NCBI RefSeq assembly: GCF_021800405.1
Contig: NZ_CP084550.1
Location: forward strand, 2,666,001-2,730,000
Direction of reading: 5' to 3'
From: Arthrobacter sp. FW306-07-I
GTDB taxonomy: Bacteria; Actinomycetota; Actinomycetes; Actinomycetales; Micrococcaceae
Length of the DNA: 64,000 nucleotides
The notes below the pieces were generated by a model. It had not been told where the DNA came from and did no database searches. It was given only the letters and a program-made list of their open reading frames with translations. Each line of letters opens with the position of its first letter. The stretch's first letter is position 1. The position numbers were made by a program, and so were the translations under genes. Below, piece after piece: positions 53,813-63,225 of the stretch.

Positions 53813-54916
53813 ATGAGCACTGACCGCGGTATTCCCGCGCCCACCCTCAAATCCCGGATCCACGGCTGCCTGCTGGGCGGGGCGCTGGGAGATTCGCTGG
53901 GCTACGCCGTGGAGTTTGATTCCATCGACGACATCCGGGAACGCTTCGGTGCCCGGGGGCTGACCGGGCTTGGCGAGCTGTCCGGCCCCCGCCACTTTTC
54001 GGATGACACGCAATTGACGCTCTACACCGTTGACGGCCTGGTGGAGGCACTGGAATGGGCCAACGCGGGGGTTGGCGCGGACGTGAACGCCTGCCTTTGG
54101 CTGGCCTACCTGCGCTGGCTGGCGACGCAGGGCGAGGACGCCGGGGCGTCTGCGCCGGCACCCCAGCCCCGCTGGATCGACGGCAACGAGGTGCTCCGGC
54201 AGCGCCGGCACCCCGATAGGGACTGCATCAGCGGGCTGGCCACCGGCGAAATGGGAACCGCGGTGCGCCCCGTTAATGCCGGCGCAAAGGGCCCCGGTAC
54301 GGTGATGCGTTCAGCGCCCTTTGGGCTGATTCCCCACATCACGCCCGACGCCGTCTACAAACTGAGTGCCGATGCCGCCGCCCTGACGCACGGGCATCCC
54401 GTGGCCCACCAGAGCGCCGGAATCTTCAGCCTGCTGATCCACCGGCTGGTGTCCGGGGAGCCACTGCGGGACGCTGCGGCCGCAGTCGCTGCCCACGCCG
54501 CCACCCTTCCGGAGGCCGCACCGGAACTGCCGGAGCGCCTGGAGGCCGCCATCCGCCTGGCGGAGAAGTCACCTGGTGCCGTGGGGAAACTGGCCGGCCC
54601 GGAGGAACTGGTCCAGGCACTGGGCGGGGGCTGGACCGCGGAGGAGGCCCTCGCCGTCGCGCTTTACGCCGTCCTTGCCACGCTCCCGGCCGGCGCTGCC
54701 GACGGGCAGCCGGACCAGCATTTCCGGGATGCCCTGGCAGTGGCCGTGAACCACAGCGGCGGAAGCGATACGGCAGGCTCCCTGGCGGGAAACATCCTGG
54801 GCGCCCTGTACGGGGAGGCCTGCCTGCCGGCGGAATGGCTTAATGACCTCGAAGCACCGGAGGTCATCCGGGGCATGGCCGATCAGTTGGTAAAGGTTAC
54901 GACCGGCGAAGGCTGA
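53813..54916 (+). CDS. ADP-ribosylglycohydrolase family protein
   Basis: A 367-residue helical metalloenzyme of the DraG/ARH group that removes ADP-ribose or related groups. The first metal-site motif is GALGDSLGYAVEF plus FSDDTQLTLYT (paired aspartates), the second NHSGGSDTAGSLAGNILGALYG. The ATG at 53813 is the first sensible start with a -10 just upstream; the frame is open for over 400 codons upstream only because it mirrors the aquaporin gene. Its last 20 bases overlap the end of the convergent DUF4395 gene. Target unknown; no ADP-ribosyltransferase is nearby. Confidence 0.88.
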   Translation: MSTDRGIPAPTLKSRIHGCLLGGALGDSLGYAVEFDSIDDIRERFGARGLTGLGELSGPRHFSDDTQLTLYTVDGLVEALEWANAGVGADVNACLWLAYLRWLATQGEDAGASAPAPQPRWIDGNEVLRQRRHPDRDCISGLATGEMGTAVRPVNAGAKGPGTVMRSAPFGLIPHITPDAVYKLSADAAALTHGHPVAHQSAGIFSLLIHRLVSGEPLRDAAAAVAAHAATLPEAAPELPERLEAAIRLAEKSPGAVGKLAGPEELVQALGGGWTAEEALAVALYAVLATLPAGAADGQPDQHFRDALAVAVNHSGGSDTAGSLAGNILGALYGEACLPAEWLNDLEAPEVIRGMADQLVKVTTGEG

Positions 54917-55376
54917 TGTTGTTGCAGGCTTCGCAGACATCCTCCGGAATGAGTCCACGGCGCTGCAGGAACCCGAAGATGGTGCAGCCCAGGCAGAATC
55001 CGGCGAAGGCTTCCAGCGACGCTGCGACCACCAGGACGCCGAGGAGCGTCCAGGCTGCCGGTGCCGCGCCTGCAGCGAACAGGAGCAGGGCGGCGGTGGA
55101 CACTGCCGCACCGATCCCCTGGGCAAAGCGCTTGGGCGGCCCGGGAACCAGCCGCACCTTTCCCAGCCGGGGAGTGATGACCTTCACTGACAGCAACGCC
55201 AGGGGTGAAATCCGCGGGCCGAAAAGCAGCCGGAGCCAGAACCCGATGGCAATGGCCAGCAGCCCCCACGCGGAACCTGCCACGGCGGTGACGACGGCGA
55301 GCAGCACCACCAGCGCGGCGGTGACCCTGGCGGCGTACTCATTGACGGGATTGGGAAAAGCGAACAGGGAGGACAT
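54897..55376 (-). CDS. DUF4395 membrane protein
   Basis: A 159-residue membrane protein with spans near residues 18-38, 40-55, 88-108 and 108-130. Family hallmarks are NPVNEYAARVTAALVV, FGPRISPLALL and the cysteines in AFAGFCLGCTIFGFL. DUF4395 proteins often accompany thioredoxin or sulfurtransferase genes, suggesting thiol chemistry, but none is adjacent here. TAACCT lies 6 bases before the ATG with no Shine-Dalgarno. Confidence 0.82.
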   Translation of the reverse strand: MSSLFAFPNPVNEYAARVTAALVVLLAVVTAVAGSAWGLLAIAIGFWLRLLFGPRISPLALLSVKVITPRLGKVRLVPGPPKRFAQGIGAAVSTAALLLFAAGAAPAAWTLLGVLVVAASLEAFAGFCLGCTIFGFLQRRGLIPEDVCEACNNISLRRS

Positions 55377-55382
55377 GACGCA

Positions 55383-55388
55383 AGGTTA
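55383..55388 (-). promoter_or_regulatory. Putative -10 of the leaderless DUF4395 gene
   Basis: TAACCT, 6 bases before the ATG. Confidence 0.45.
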
Positions 55389-55499
55389 GGAGCCTGTTGC
55401 CCGGGCGGCCAAGCTTTGTTGCGCCGCGTGACTGCGGGCAACGGAGGGCATGACGGGTCAGGGCAGATGCTCAGGGGGCCTGAGGTCAGGGCATGGGGC

Positions 55500-56561
55500 T
55501 CAGGCGCTGACCGCAGGTGCCAAAGCGCCCTTCCAGCTGTCCGCGCCAGCACCCTGCGGGCCGCCGGGAATGTCCCCGCCCACCATCTGGAGGAACTCGC
55601 CCTCGGAGAGCACCTCGATGGCCTGTCCCCGCTCGTGGAGTTCCAGGACGCGCCGCGCCTTGCCGGTGAGCCTGCCCGAGCGCAGGTCCGAGGCAACGAA
55701 CCCGTCCCCCACCACCAGGACGGTAGTCCGGGCGGTGACGCGGCTTTCGGTGCGGGCGCCGCACCGGGCCGAGCGGAGCTTCGCCTCCGGGCGTTCGATG
55801 GAGAGCTGCCCTGTGAACACCACCGTCTGCGCGTACAGGGGGTGGCCGGGCTCGGCGTCCGCGTTCGGTTCGGGGTTGGCCCCTTCCTCGGGCCAGCCGG
55901 ACTGGAACCGGCGGACCAGCGCGGCGCCGTTCCCGGAAGCACCGGCCACGGCCGCGAGGCTGGGCTTGGACAGCTCGCCCGTGGCCGGATCGAAGGCCTG
56001 CTGGCGGGGCATGTCCAGGCCCAGGGAGAGATAGAGTTCGGCGATGCTGTTGGCGCCGTTGCGGGCGGCGATGTCAATGAGGATGCCTGCGCAGGCACGG
56101 GCGTCCTCCGTGGCGTCATGGTGGTTGACCAGCGGGACGCCCGCTTCCTCGGCGGCAAACGGGAGCGAATTGGAGACCAGCGAGTAGCAGCGGCGGGACA
56201 GCATGACGGTGCACACATAGTCATAGGCGGGGCCCGGCAGGCCGGACACTTCCAGTGCCGAGCGGATCACGCCCAGGTCGAACGCGGCGTTGTGGGCTGC
56301 CAGTACATCCCCGCCGATGAAGGCACCGATCTCAGGAAACAGCTCACCGAAGCGGGGCATACCGGCAACGTGGGCAGGAGTGATCCCGTGGATCCTGACA
56401 TTGTGATGGTCAAAGTGGTCGTACCCGGAGGGTGGGCGCATCAGCCAGGAGGCCTCCTCGACGATCCTGCCGCCCCTCACCTTCGTCAGTCCCACGGAGC
56501 AAGGGGAGCCGCGGAAGCCGTTGGCCGTTTCGAAGTCGATCGCCGTAAAGTCCAAACCCAC
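55500..56561 (-). CDS. DnaQ-like 3'-5' exonuclease fused to a BRCT domain
   Basis: A 353-residue protein. Residues 1-170 are a DEDDh exonuclease: FTAIDFETANG (Asp, Glu), VLAAHNAAFDLGVI (Asp), and HHDATEDARACAG (His, Asp). A linker leads to a C-terminal BRCT-like domain (about 255-335: YAQTVVFTGQLSIERPEA to VVGDGFV). Such proteins are annotated as epsilon-like exonucleases, but are stand-alone repair or RNA/DNA-trimming enzymes. GTG at 56559-56561 has AAGG at 8 bases and also TAAGGT at 7 bases, so either a leadered or a leaderless message is possible. The 126 codons of open frame upstream overlap dedA antisense and are rejected. Confidence 0.85.
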   Translation of the reverse strand: MGLDFTAIDFETANGFRGSPCSVGLTKVRGGRIVEEASWLMRPPSGYDHFDHHNVRIHGITPAHVAGMPRFGELFPEIGAFIGGDVLAAHNAAFDLGVIRSALEVSGLPGPAYDYVCTVMLSRRCYSLVSNSLPFAAEEAGVPLVNHHDATEDARACAGILIDIAARNGANSIAELYLSLGLDMPRQQAFDPATGELSKPSLAAVAGASGNGAALVRRFQSGWPEEGANPEPNADAEPGHPLYAQTVVFTGQLSIERPEAKLRSARCGARTESRVTARTTVLVVGDGFVASDLRSGRLTGKARRVLELHERGQAIEVLSEGEFLQMVGGDIPGGPQGAGADSWKGALAPAVSA

Positions 56562-56568
56562 GGCCCCT

Positions 56569-56574
56569 ACCTTA
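56569..56574 (-). promoter_or_regulatory. Possible -10 of the exonuclease gene
   Basis: TAAGGT, 7 bases before the GTG; overlaps a possible AAGG ribosome site. Confidence 0.35.
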
Positions 56575-56616
56575 CCGCCGCACGCGCCCCACCCTGGGCG
56601 GGACAGGCCCGTCAAG

Positions 56617-56622
56617 TACCCT
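56617..56622 (+). promoter_or_regulatory. Putative -10 of the leaderless dedA-family gene
   Basis: TACCCT, 6 bases before GTG 56629. Confidence 0.45.
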
Positions 56623-56628
56623 TGAGGG

Positions 56629-57438
56629 GTGAACTTTCCTGTGATGAATGACCTCGCTGTGTCCATGCTGGGCGGTGCGGGACCGGTCCAGCCGAAAATG
56701 GCGTCGTTCCTGCCCGATTGGCTGAACCCCCAGGTCTTCCTGGCCGATCCTGCCCTCGCCCCCTGGGTGGTCCTGCTGGTATGCGGAATCGTCTTCGCCG
56801 AGACCGGCCTGCTGGTGGGGTTCTTCCTGCCGGGCGATTCCATGCTGTTCACCGCCGGCCTGCTGGTGGCCACGGACACCATCAAGTTCAACATCTGGCT
56901 CCTGGCCCTGCTGATCGTGGTCTCGGCCATCATCGGCAACCAGACCGGTTACCTCATCGGGTCCAAGGCGGGCCCTGCCATCTTCAACAAGCCAAACTCC
57001 CGGCTGTTCAAGCGGGAGAACGTGGAGAACGCCCACGCCTTCTTTGAAAAGCACGGCGGCAAGGCGCTGATCCTGGCCCGGTTCGTGCCGATCATCCGCA
57101 CCTTTGTTCCCGTGATCGTCGGTGTTGCCCAGATGAGCAAGCGGAAGTTCTTCGTGTTCAACGTCATCGGCGCGGTGCTGTGGGGCGGCGGCGTGACCCT
57201 CCTCGGCTACCTGCTGGGCGACAAGGTGCCGTGGGTCCGCGACAACCTGGACATTATCTTCATCGCCATCGTGCTGGTCTCGGTGATTCCCATCGGCATC
57301 GAAGTCCTGCGCGGCCTGTCCGCCAGGCGCCAGGCGCAGGCCTACGGCACCGATGCCGTGGATGAGTTCATCGAGGAACACGGCCCGGAAGAGGATCAGA
57401 AGACGCCCCGCAACATCCGCGGCAGCCGGCCGGAGTAG
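56629..57438 (+). CDS. DedA-family membrane protein
   Basis: A 269-residue integral membrane protein, recently understood as a lipid (undecaprenyl-phosphate or phospholipid) flippase family. Signature features are FAETGLLVGFFLPGDSMLFTAG, NQTGYLIGSKAG, FEKHGGKALILARFVPIIRTFVPVIVGVAQM with the conserved arginines, and the closing WGGGVTLLGYLLG. A 45-residue hydrophilic tail follows the last span. GTG at 56629 fits the leaderless -10; an ATG five codons downstream is the alternative. Confidence 0.88.
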   Translation: MNFPVMNDLAVSMLGGAGPVQPKMASFLPDWLNPQVFLADPALAPWVVLLVCGIVFAETGLLVGFFLPGDSMLFTAGLLVATDTIKFNIWLLALLIVVSAIIGNQTGYLIGSKAGPAIFNKPNSRLFKRENVENAHAFFEKHGGKALILARFVPIIRTFVPVIVGVAQMSKRKFFVFNVIGAVLWGGGVTLLGYLLGDKVPWVRDNLDIIFIAIVLVSVIPIGIEVLRGLSARRQAQAYGTDAVDEFIEEHGPEEDQKTPRNIRGSRPE

Positions 57439-57463
57439 CAACGCTCCAGCCTCCAGCGGCAGC

Positions 57464-57501
57464 AAAAAAGGTGCGCACCCACGCGGGTGCGCACCTTTTT
57501 T
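57464..57501. terminator. Bidirectional terminator between dedA-family gene and rdgB
   Basis: A perfect 17-bp stem (57464-57480 with 57485-57501) whose outer six pairs are A-T, so both strands end in a U-run; loop ACGC. Confidence 0.92.
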
Positions 57502-57512
57502 GCGTGTTTCTC

Positions 57513-58160
57513 CTAGCCCGCCGCTTCCAAAGCTGCCACGATCGACGGCAGCAGCGCCCGGAACGCCTTGCCGCGGTGGCTGATGGCGTTCTTTTCCTCA
57601 GCAGACAGTTCGGCGCAGCTGCGGTCCTCGCCGGCCGGCTGCAGCACCGGATCGTAACCGAATCCGCCGGCTCCCCGCGGTTCGCGCAAGAGGATGCCTT
57701 CCAGCTGCCCGTACTCCACCACTTCCCGGCCGGGGCCATCCGCGTCCGCTGGCAGGGCCAGGGCGGCAGCGCACACGAACGCGGCCCCACGGTGTTCGTC
57801 CGGGACATCCGACAGCTGGTTCAACAGGAGTTCCAGGTTGGCGGCATCGTCACCGTGCCGTCCGGCCCACCGGGCGGAGAAGATGCCGGGGGCCCCGCCC
57901 ATGACGTCCACGGCCAGCCCGGAGTCATCGGCGATGGCCACCAGGCCGGTGGCGCCGGCCACCGCCCGCGCCTTCAGCAGCGAATTCTCGGCGAACGTCA
58001 CGCCGGTTTCGACGACGTCCGGCGCACCTGCCGCGGCGGCATCCACCACCTGGGTGTCGACGTCGAGCCCTGGCACCTGCCCGCGCAGCAGTTCGCGGAG
58101 CTCCCGGAGTTTGCCTTTGTTGTGCGTGGCGAGCACCAGGCGGGGCGCCACGCTGCTCAC
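57513..58160 (-). CDS. rdgB: XTP/dITP diphosphohydrolase
   Basis: House-cleaning pyrophosphatase that removes ITP, dITP and XTP. The 215 residues match the Ham1/RdgB fold: [16 protein letters not shown] near residue 10, [33 protein letters not shown], and [11 protein letters not shown]. The GTG start overlaps the rph stop as GTGA, so it is co-translated with rph. Confidence 0.94.
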   Translation of the reverse strand: MSSVAPRLVLATHNKGKLRELRELLRGQVPGLDVDTQVVDAAAAGAPDVVETGVTFAENSLLKARAVAGATGLVAIADDSGLAVDVMGGAPGIFSARWAGRHGDDAANLELLLNQLSDVPDEHRGAAFVCAAALALPADADGPGREVVEYGQLEGILLREPRGAGGFGYDPVLQPAGEDRSCAELSAEEKNAISHRGKAFRALLPSIVAALEAAG

Positions 58161-58915
58161 AGGGTGTCCGCCAGGGTTTCGCGCTGGATGGCAGCGAGCT
58201 GGGCCGTACCCAACAGCGCCAGGTCCAGGAGCTGGTTCAGCTCGTCACGGTCGAAGGGGGCGCCCTCCGCGGTTCCCTGCACCTCCACGAATTTGCCCGA
58301 GCCCGTGACCACCACGTTCATGTCGGTCTCGGCCCGGACATCCTCCACGTACGGCAGGTCCAGCATGGGGACGCCGTCGATGATGCCCACGGAAACGGCG
58401 GCGATGGTATCGATCAGCGGCTGCGCGTTCCGGGCGATGAGCTTGTTGTCGCGGGCAAACCGGATGGAATCCGCCAGGGCAACATAGGCGCCGGTGATCG
58501 CTGCGGTGCGGGTGCCGCCGTCGGCCTGCAGGACGTCGCAGTCCAGAACGATAGTGTTCTCGCCCAGGGCCTTGGTGTCGATGATGGAGCGCAGCGAACG
58601 GCCGATCAGCCGCGAGATCTCGTGCGTGCGGCCGCCGATCTTGCCCTTGACGGACTCGCGGTCGGAGCGGGTGTTGGTTGCGCGGGGCAGCATGGCATAC
58701 TCCGCCGTGACCCAGCCTCTGCCCTCGCCCTTGAGCCAGCGCGGGACGCCTGGTGTCAGCGATGCGGTGCAGAGCACCCTGGTGTTGCCGAATTCGATCA
58801 GTGCCGAACCTTCAGCCTGGTTGGACCATCCGCGGGTGATGCTGATGGGCCGGAGCTGGTCGGGGGCACGGCCGTCGGCGCGCACGATGGGCACTGCAGT
58901 TGCTTCAGATGTCAT
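58157..58915 (-). CDS. rph: Ribonuclease PH
   Basis: Phosphorolytic 3' exoribonuclease that trims tRNA ends. The 252 residues have the family start [30 protein letters not shown], the RNA-binding arginines in [32 protein letters not shown] and the phosphate/metal region [23 protein letters not shown] lies 6 bases before the ATG. It is co-translated with rdgB. Confidence 0.95.
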   Translation of the reverse strand: MTSEATAVPIVRADGRAPDQLRPISITRGWSNQAEGSALIEFGNTRVLCTASLTPGVPRWLKGEGRGWVTAEYAMLPRATNTRSDRESVKGKIGGRTHEISRLIGRSLRSIIDTKALGENTIVLDCDVLQADGGTRTAAITGAYVALADSIRFARDNKLIARNAQPLIDTIAAVSVGIIDGVPMLDLPYVEDVRAETDMNVVVTGSGKFVEVQGTAEGAPFDRDELNQLLDLALLGTAQLAAIQRETLADTL

Positions 58916-58921
58916 GCCTTT

Positions 58922-58927
58922 AGCTTA
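58922..58927 (-). promoter_or_regulatory. Putative -10 of leaderless rph
   Basis: TAAGCT, 6 bases before the ATG. Confidence 0.45.
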
Positions 58928-58976
58928 TCGAGTGCCGCTCCGCCGGACGTCCCCAGCACACAGACGGCAGGTGCAG

Positions 58977-59774
58977 CTAGATGGTGTAGTGCACGCCCGC
59001 CACGGCGACGGCAACGTCGCCCGGGAACACCGGGCGGGCTTCAGCCATGACGGTGGTCTGCGACGTCCATACCGGGATGTGGGTCAGCAGGAGCCGCCGC
59101 GCACCGGCAGCTGCTGCCGCCTCGCCGGCCCGCTTGCCGGTGAGGTGGACGTCGTTGATGCCGTCGTCCCGGCCCTCTTCGAAGGCTGCCTCGCACAGGA
59201 ACAGGTCTGCGTCCTTGGCAGCTTCCTCAAGCCCCGCGCAGGAATCGGTATCGCCGGAATAGGTCAGGACGCGGGACACCGGGGTGCCGTCCTTGCCGGG
59301 TTCAACCACTTCCACCCGGAGGGCGTAGGCCTCCTCGATGGGATGGTTGACGGAGAATGGGGTGACGGTGAAGGGGCCCACGGTCACCGGTTCGCGTTCG
59401 GTCCAGTTGGTGAAGTCGAACTCTTCGTGCATGCCCGGGTCCAGCTCAAGCCCGTAGGCGGTGGCCATCCGGTCTGCCGTGGCGGCGGGGCCCCAGACGG
59501 GGATCCGGCCGCGGCCCCAGCCTCCGGGCTTCCAGCGGATGGCCACGTGCAGCCCGCAGAGGTCCATGCAGTGGTCCGGGTGCAAATGGGTGAGGAAGAT
59601 CGCGTCGATGTCCTCCAGGTCCGTGTAGCGCTGGATCGCCCCCAGCGCACCGCTGCCGAGGTCCATCACCACCTTCCAGGTCCGGTCGCCGTCGGTGGCG
59701 GTCAGGAGGTAGCACGACGCCGGGGAGCCGGGCCCGGGGAACGAGCCCGTGCATCCCACGATGGTCAGCTTCAC
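58977..59774 (-). CDS. MBL-fold phosphodiesterase, Rv1339-like
   Basis: A 265-residue metallo-hydrolase of the RNase Z/class II phosphodiesterase group. The metal site is [13 protein letters not shown] (HxHxDH), a bridging Asp in YSGDTDSC, and a last His in [29 protein letters not shown] is the extra histidine motif. Its place between murI and rph matches Mycobacterium tuberculosis Rv1339, shown in the literature to hydrolyse cAMP, so a cyclic-nucleotide phosphodiesterase is the best guess. The GTG start overlaps the murI stop (GTGA). Confidence 0.85.
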   Translation of the reverse strand: MKLTIVGCTGSFPGPGSPASCYLLTATDGDRTWKVVMDLGSGALGAIQRYTDLEDIDAIFLTHLHPDHCMDLCGLHVAIRWKPGGWGRGRIPVWGPAATADRMATAYGLELDPGMHEEFDFTNWTEREPVTVGPFTVTPFSVNHPIEEAYALRVEVVEPGKDGTPVSRVLTYSGDTDSCAGLEEAAKDADLFLCEAAFEEGRDDGINDVHLTGKRAGEAAAAAGARRLLLTHIPVWTSQTTVMAEARPVFPGDVAVAVAGVHYTI

Positions 59775-60802
59775 AGGCCGGGACCTCCGGTGCGCCGCGC
59801 GTTGGCAAATCCGCCGCCTACGAAGTTGGAGATCCTGGGCCGGTTCCGTGCGCTTTGCGCGGCGGCGATCATCTCCGGGGTGATGCGGGCCAGGCTGCCG
59901 GTGGGGTACTGCGCCGCGACGTGGTCCACGTGGCGTACGGACAGCACCTCCGGGCCCAGGAACCGCCGGGCGAGCGCCTCGAACTGCCCGGCGTCGCCGG
60001 TGGCCACGAAGTGGTGCTCGGGAGGGGTATCAGAGGTCCGCTGCAGGTTGTGGGTGGCCAGGGCGCGGTAGACGTCCTTGGCGGTTTCCTCTGCGCTGGA
60101 GACGAGGGTGACGTCGGCGCCCATGACGAAGGAGATAACGCCTGTCAGCAGGGGGTAGTGCGTGCAACCCAGCACCACGGTGTCCACGCCGGCCGCCTTC
60201 AGCGGCGCCAGGTATTCCTCCGCAACGGCGAGCAGCGCCGGTCCTGTGGTGATGCCGGCTTCCACGTAGCTGACGAACTCGGGGCAGGCCACCGAGGTGA
60301 TGTCCAGGTCCGGAGCTGCTGCGAAGGTGTCCTCGTACGCCCGCGAGCCGACAGTTGCGGAGGTTCCGATCACGCCGACTTTCCCGCTGCGGGTGGCGGC
60401 AACGGCGCGCCGCACCGCGGGCTGGATGACCTCGATGACCGGAATGCCGTACTTGGCGGTGTACCGCTCACGGGCATCCCGCAGGACAGCGGCCGACGCC
60501 GAGTTGCAGGCGATGGTGAGCAACTTGACGCCGGAGTCCACGAGTTCGTCCATCACACCCAGGGCGTTGGCCCGCACCTCTGCGATGGGCAGCGGCCCGT
60601 AAGGGCCGTGCGCAGTGTCCCCCACGTAGAGGATCGACTCGTTTGGAAGCTGGTCGATGATGGAGCGCGCCACGGTGAGGCCGCCAACGCCGGAATCGAA
60701 GACGCCGATGGGCCGGGCTTCGGGGGCGGCGGCCGGCAGGTCACTTGCGGCGGCCGCGGGCTGTGTTTCCGCCGACGGGTCCGCGCTCGAGGCTGTTGTC
60801 AT
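59771..60802 (-). CDS. murI: Glutamate racemase
   Basis: Makes D-glutamate for peptidoglycan. The two catalytic cysteines are in IACNSASAA and [19 protein letters not shown] begins the fold. With the ATG at 60800-60802 the protein has 343 residues, including about 30 non-conserved N-terminal residues. Other in-frame starts up to 60910 exist; the chosen one has TATCCT 9 bases upstream. It is co-translated with the phosphodiesterase gene, and a 104-base gap separates it from the DUF2017 gene. Confidence 0.93.
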   Translation of the reverse strand: MTTASSADPSAETQPAAAASDLPAAAPEARPIGVFDSGVGGLTVARSIIDQLPNESILYVGDTAHGPYGPLPIAEVRANALGVMDELVDSGVKLLTIACNSASAAVLRDARERYTAKYGIPVIEVIQPAVRRAVAATRSGKVGVIGTSATVGSRAYEDTFAAAPDLDITSVACPEFVSYVEAGITTGPALLAVAEEYLAPLKAAGVDTVVLGCTHYPLLTGVISFVMGADVTLVSSAEETAKDVYRALATHNLQRTSDTPPEHHFVATGDAGQFEALARRFLGPEVLSVRHVDHVAAQYPTGSLARITPEMIAAAQSARNRPRISNFVGGGFANARRTGGPGL

Positions 60803-60906
60803 GGTTATTCGAGGATAGGCGGTGCCGGAAGCGTCAGTCATCATCTTGTGTCCAGCGACTCGTGTCTGCTCTGTCACAAGGACGGCCTCCCCCTGGCCGC
60901 CGTCGC

Positions 60907-61473
60907 TCACCGGCGGGATTCCATCGATTGCAGCATGGCCTGGACCAGGGACTCCTGCAGCCAGGTGGTGAAGTTGTACACCAGCGCCAGGTAGCTCTCC
61001 ACGTCCTCGGCCTGGGACCAGTCCTGCATGCGGTGGACGTGCTCGGCGTCGGCCTCATCCCTGATATCCAGCCGCTCTGCCAGCACAAGGCGGACGTCAT
61101 TCAGCGCCATGGACCAGTGCCTTGCGCCCTCGGGCGTCAGCACGATCTCGTCCTTGTCCAGGTCCAGCGCCGCCGCACGCAGCGCCCCGATCTTTGTTTC
61201 CCGCAGTGAACGCTCGGTGAGCTGGCGGAACTCAAGGGACGCACCGCCGTCGTCCTTCACCACGTTGGGCAGCAGCCGCTTGACGGCACGGTCGGTGGGC
61301 TCCGCGACGTCCATGTCGAGTCCGATCAGGGCCGCCAGCGGGTCCTGCCCGGCACGGTCCTCCGGCTGGAGCATGGAAATGACATCGTCAATCAGGCTGC
61401 GCAGCAGGTCCCGTTCGGCCGGTTCCAGGTAACCGGTGATGCCTTTGAGTCCGTACTTGAATGCCTTAGCCAC
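60907..61473 (-). CDS. DUF2017 protein, ClpS partner gene
   Basis: A 188-residue soluble, helical protein conserved next to clpS in actinobacteria. No catalytic motif is visible. GTG at 61471-61473 is chosen because AAGGGG lies just upstream inside clpS and the protein then starts [12 protein letters not shown] as in relatives; it overlaps clpS by 8 bases. The tight coupling suggests a role linked to ClpS-mediated proteolysis, but this is inference. Confidence 0.87.
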   Translation of the reverse strand: MAKAFKYGLKGITGYLEPAERDLLRSLIDDVISMLQPEDRAGQDPLAALIGLDMDVAEPTDRAVKRLLPNVVKDDGGASLEFRQLTERSLRETKIGALRAAALDLDKDEIVLTPEGARHWSMALNDVRLVLAERLDIRDEADAEHVHRMQDWSQAEDVESYLALVYNFTTWLQESLVQAMLQSMESRR

Positions 61474-61849
61474 GCTTCCCCTTACCCTGGCCCGAACCGC
61501 CGGACCTGCCCGAGTTGCCGCCGGAGCCTCCGCTGGCCTTTTCCACCGTGGCCCAAAGCCCAAACCCGTGCATGGCCACGGCGTGGCGCTCCACCTGTTC
61601 CTTGCTGCCCGAGGCGACGATGGACCTGCCCTTCTTGTGGACCTCCATCATCAGCTTGTTCGCCTTGGTCTCCGAGTAGCCAAAGTAGCTTTGGAACACG
61701 TAGCTGACGTAGCTCATGAGATTGACGGGATCGTTCCAGATCACCAGGTTCCAGGGGATGTCCGGCGCGGTCAGGGAGTCGGTGGACTCTGCTGTGCCGG
61801 TCCGGATGCCCTCCTGTGTATCAGGGCCGGGCGCAACGCTTATGGTCAT
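61466..61849 (-). CDS. clpS: ATP-dependent Clp protease adaptor ClpS
   Basis: Delivers N-degron substrates to ClpC/ClpA. The core (residues 32-105) has the substrate-pocket segment WNDPVNLMSYVSYVFQSYFG and the ClpC-contact MMEVHKKGRSIVASGSKEQVE. At 127 residues it carries an extra Gly/Ser/Lys-rich tail of about 25 residues. TAGAAT lies 6 bases before the ATG, so it is probably leaderless. Divergent from pncB with only 38 bases between the starts. Confidence 0.94.
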   Translation of the reverse strand: MTISVAPGPDTQEGIRTGTAESTDSLTAPDIPWNLVIWNDPVNLMSYVSYVFQSYFGYSETKANKLMMEVHKKGRSIVASGSKEQVERHAVAMHGFGLWATVEKASGGSGGNSGRSGGSGQGKGKRG

Positions 61850-61855
61850 CTGTCC

Positions 61856-61861
61856 ATTCTA
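61856..61861 (-). promoter_or_regulatory. Putative -10 of leaderless clpS
   Basis: TAGAAT, 6 bases before the ATG, back to back with the pncB element. Confidence 0.55.
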
Positions 61862-61874
61862 TGGGGCTGGCTAC

Positions 61875-61880
61875 TAGAGT
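61875..61880 (+). promoter_or_regulatory. Putative -10 of leaderless pncB
   Basis: TAGAGT, 7 bases before GTG 61888; the two divergent -10 elements are 13 bases apart. Confidence 0.5.
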
Positions 61881-61887
61881 GACTTTC

Positions 61888-63216
61888 GTGAGCACCTCAG
61901 CCGGCTGGGACCATCCCCGCACGTCCTTTTACACCGACCACTATGAGCTGACCATGCTGCAGGCAGCCCTCCACTCGGGGGCCGCGCACCGCAGGTCCGT
62001 GTTCGAGGCTTTCGCGCGGCGGCTGCCCGACGGCCGGCGCTACGGCATCGTCGCCGGCACCGGGCGGCTCCTGGAGGGCATCGCCAACTTCCGGTTCGGC
62101 GAGGCCGAACTGGAATTCCTGGAGCGTACGCACGTGGTCAACCGGGAGACGCTGGACTACCTGGCCAACTACAAATTCTCCGGCGACATCTGGGGCTATG
62201 CCGAAGGCGACGCGTACTTCCCCAACTCCCCCATCCTGATCGTGGAGGCGTCATTCGCGGAGGCCTGCATGCTGGAGACCTACCTGCTGTCCGTACTCAA
62301 CCACGACACCGCCATCGCCTCCGCCGCTTCGCGGATGGTGAGCGCGGCGGGTGGCCGGCCCTGCATCGAAATGGGTTCACGGCGCACCCATGAGGAAGCC
62401 GCCACCGCATCGGCGCGGGCCGCCATCATCGCGGGCTTTGACAGCACCTCCAACCTTGAGGCGGGCATCCGCTACGGCGTGAAGACCGTGGGCACCGCCG
62501 CCCACTCCTTCACCCTGCTGCACGATACCGAGCGGGAGGCGTTCGAGGCCCAGATTGCCTCGCTGGGCGAGGGAACGTCCCTCCTGGTGGACACGTACGA
62601 CGTCGAAAAGGCAGTCCGCACGGCCGTTGACCTGGCAGGGCCGCGGCTGGGCGCCGTCCGGCTGGACTCGGGCGACCTGGTGGCCCAGGCGCAATGGGTG
62701 CGCCGACTGCTGGACGACCTCGGCAACGAGCACACCAAGATCGTGGTCACCTCCGACCTGGATGAGTACGCCATCGCGGCGCTGCAGTCAGCCCCCGTGG
62801 ACTCCTATGGGGTAGGCACCTCGCTGGTGACCGGTTCGGGCGCCCCCACGGCCAGCATGGTCTACAAACTTGTCAGCCGCACGGACGATGACGGCAACTT
62901 CGTGTCCGTGGCCAAAGCGGCCAAGAACAAGGCAAGCGTGGGCGGGCGCAAGTACGCACTGCGGAAGTTGGACGAACGCGGCAGGGCCACCACCGAGGTG
63001 GTGGGCGTGGGCCACCGCCCGGAGGACGACGGCAACGACCGTCCACTGCTGCAGCAGTTCATGAAAAATGGCGAGCTGATTCCGGGCTGGACCGGGCACG
63101 AGGGCGTGCTCCGCGCGCGGCAGCGCCATGAGGACTCCATGGCGGAACTGCCGCCCGTGGTCAACCGCCTGCAGCGCGGCGAAGCCGCAATTCCCACTCT
63201 CTATGAAGACAACTGA
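61888..63216 (+). CDS. pncB: Nicotinate phosphoribosyltransferase
   Basis: Salvage of nicotinate to nicotinate mononucleotide (Preiss-Handler pathway). The 442 residues contain the family motifs FYTDHYELTMLQAA near the N-terminus, EMGSRRTHEEAA, the histidine region GTAAHSFTLLH and AVRLDSGDL. GTG at 61888 is chosen because of its -10 at 7 bases; upstream in-frame starts reach into clpS. The pncA gene follows after 9 bases. Confidence 0.95.
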   Translation: MSTSAGWDHPRTSFYTDHYELTMLQAALHSGAAHRRSVFEAFARRLPDGRRYGIVAGTGRLLEGIANFRFGEAELEFLERTHVVNRETLDYLANYKFSGDIWGYAEGDAYFPNSPILIVEASFAEACMLETYLLSVLNHDTAIASAASRMVSAAGGRPCIEMGSRRTHEEAATASARAAIIAGFDSTSNLEAGIRYGVKTVGTAAHSFTLLHDTEREAFEAQIASLGEGTSLLVDTYDVEKAVRTAVDLAGPRLGAVRLDSGDLVAQAQWVRRLLDDLGNEHTKIVVTSDLDEYAIAALQSAPVDSYGVGTSLVTGSGAPTASMVYKLVSRTDDDGNFVSVAKAAKNKASVGGRKYALRKLDERGRATTEVVGVGHRPEDDGNDRPLLQQFMKNGELIPGWTGHEGVLRARQRHEDSMAELPPVVNRLQRGEAAIPTLYEDN

Positions 63217-63225
63217 GGAGCACTG

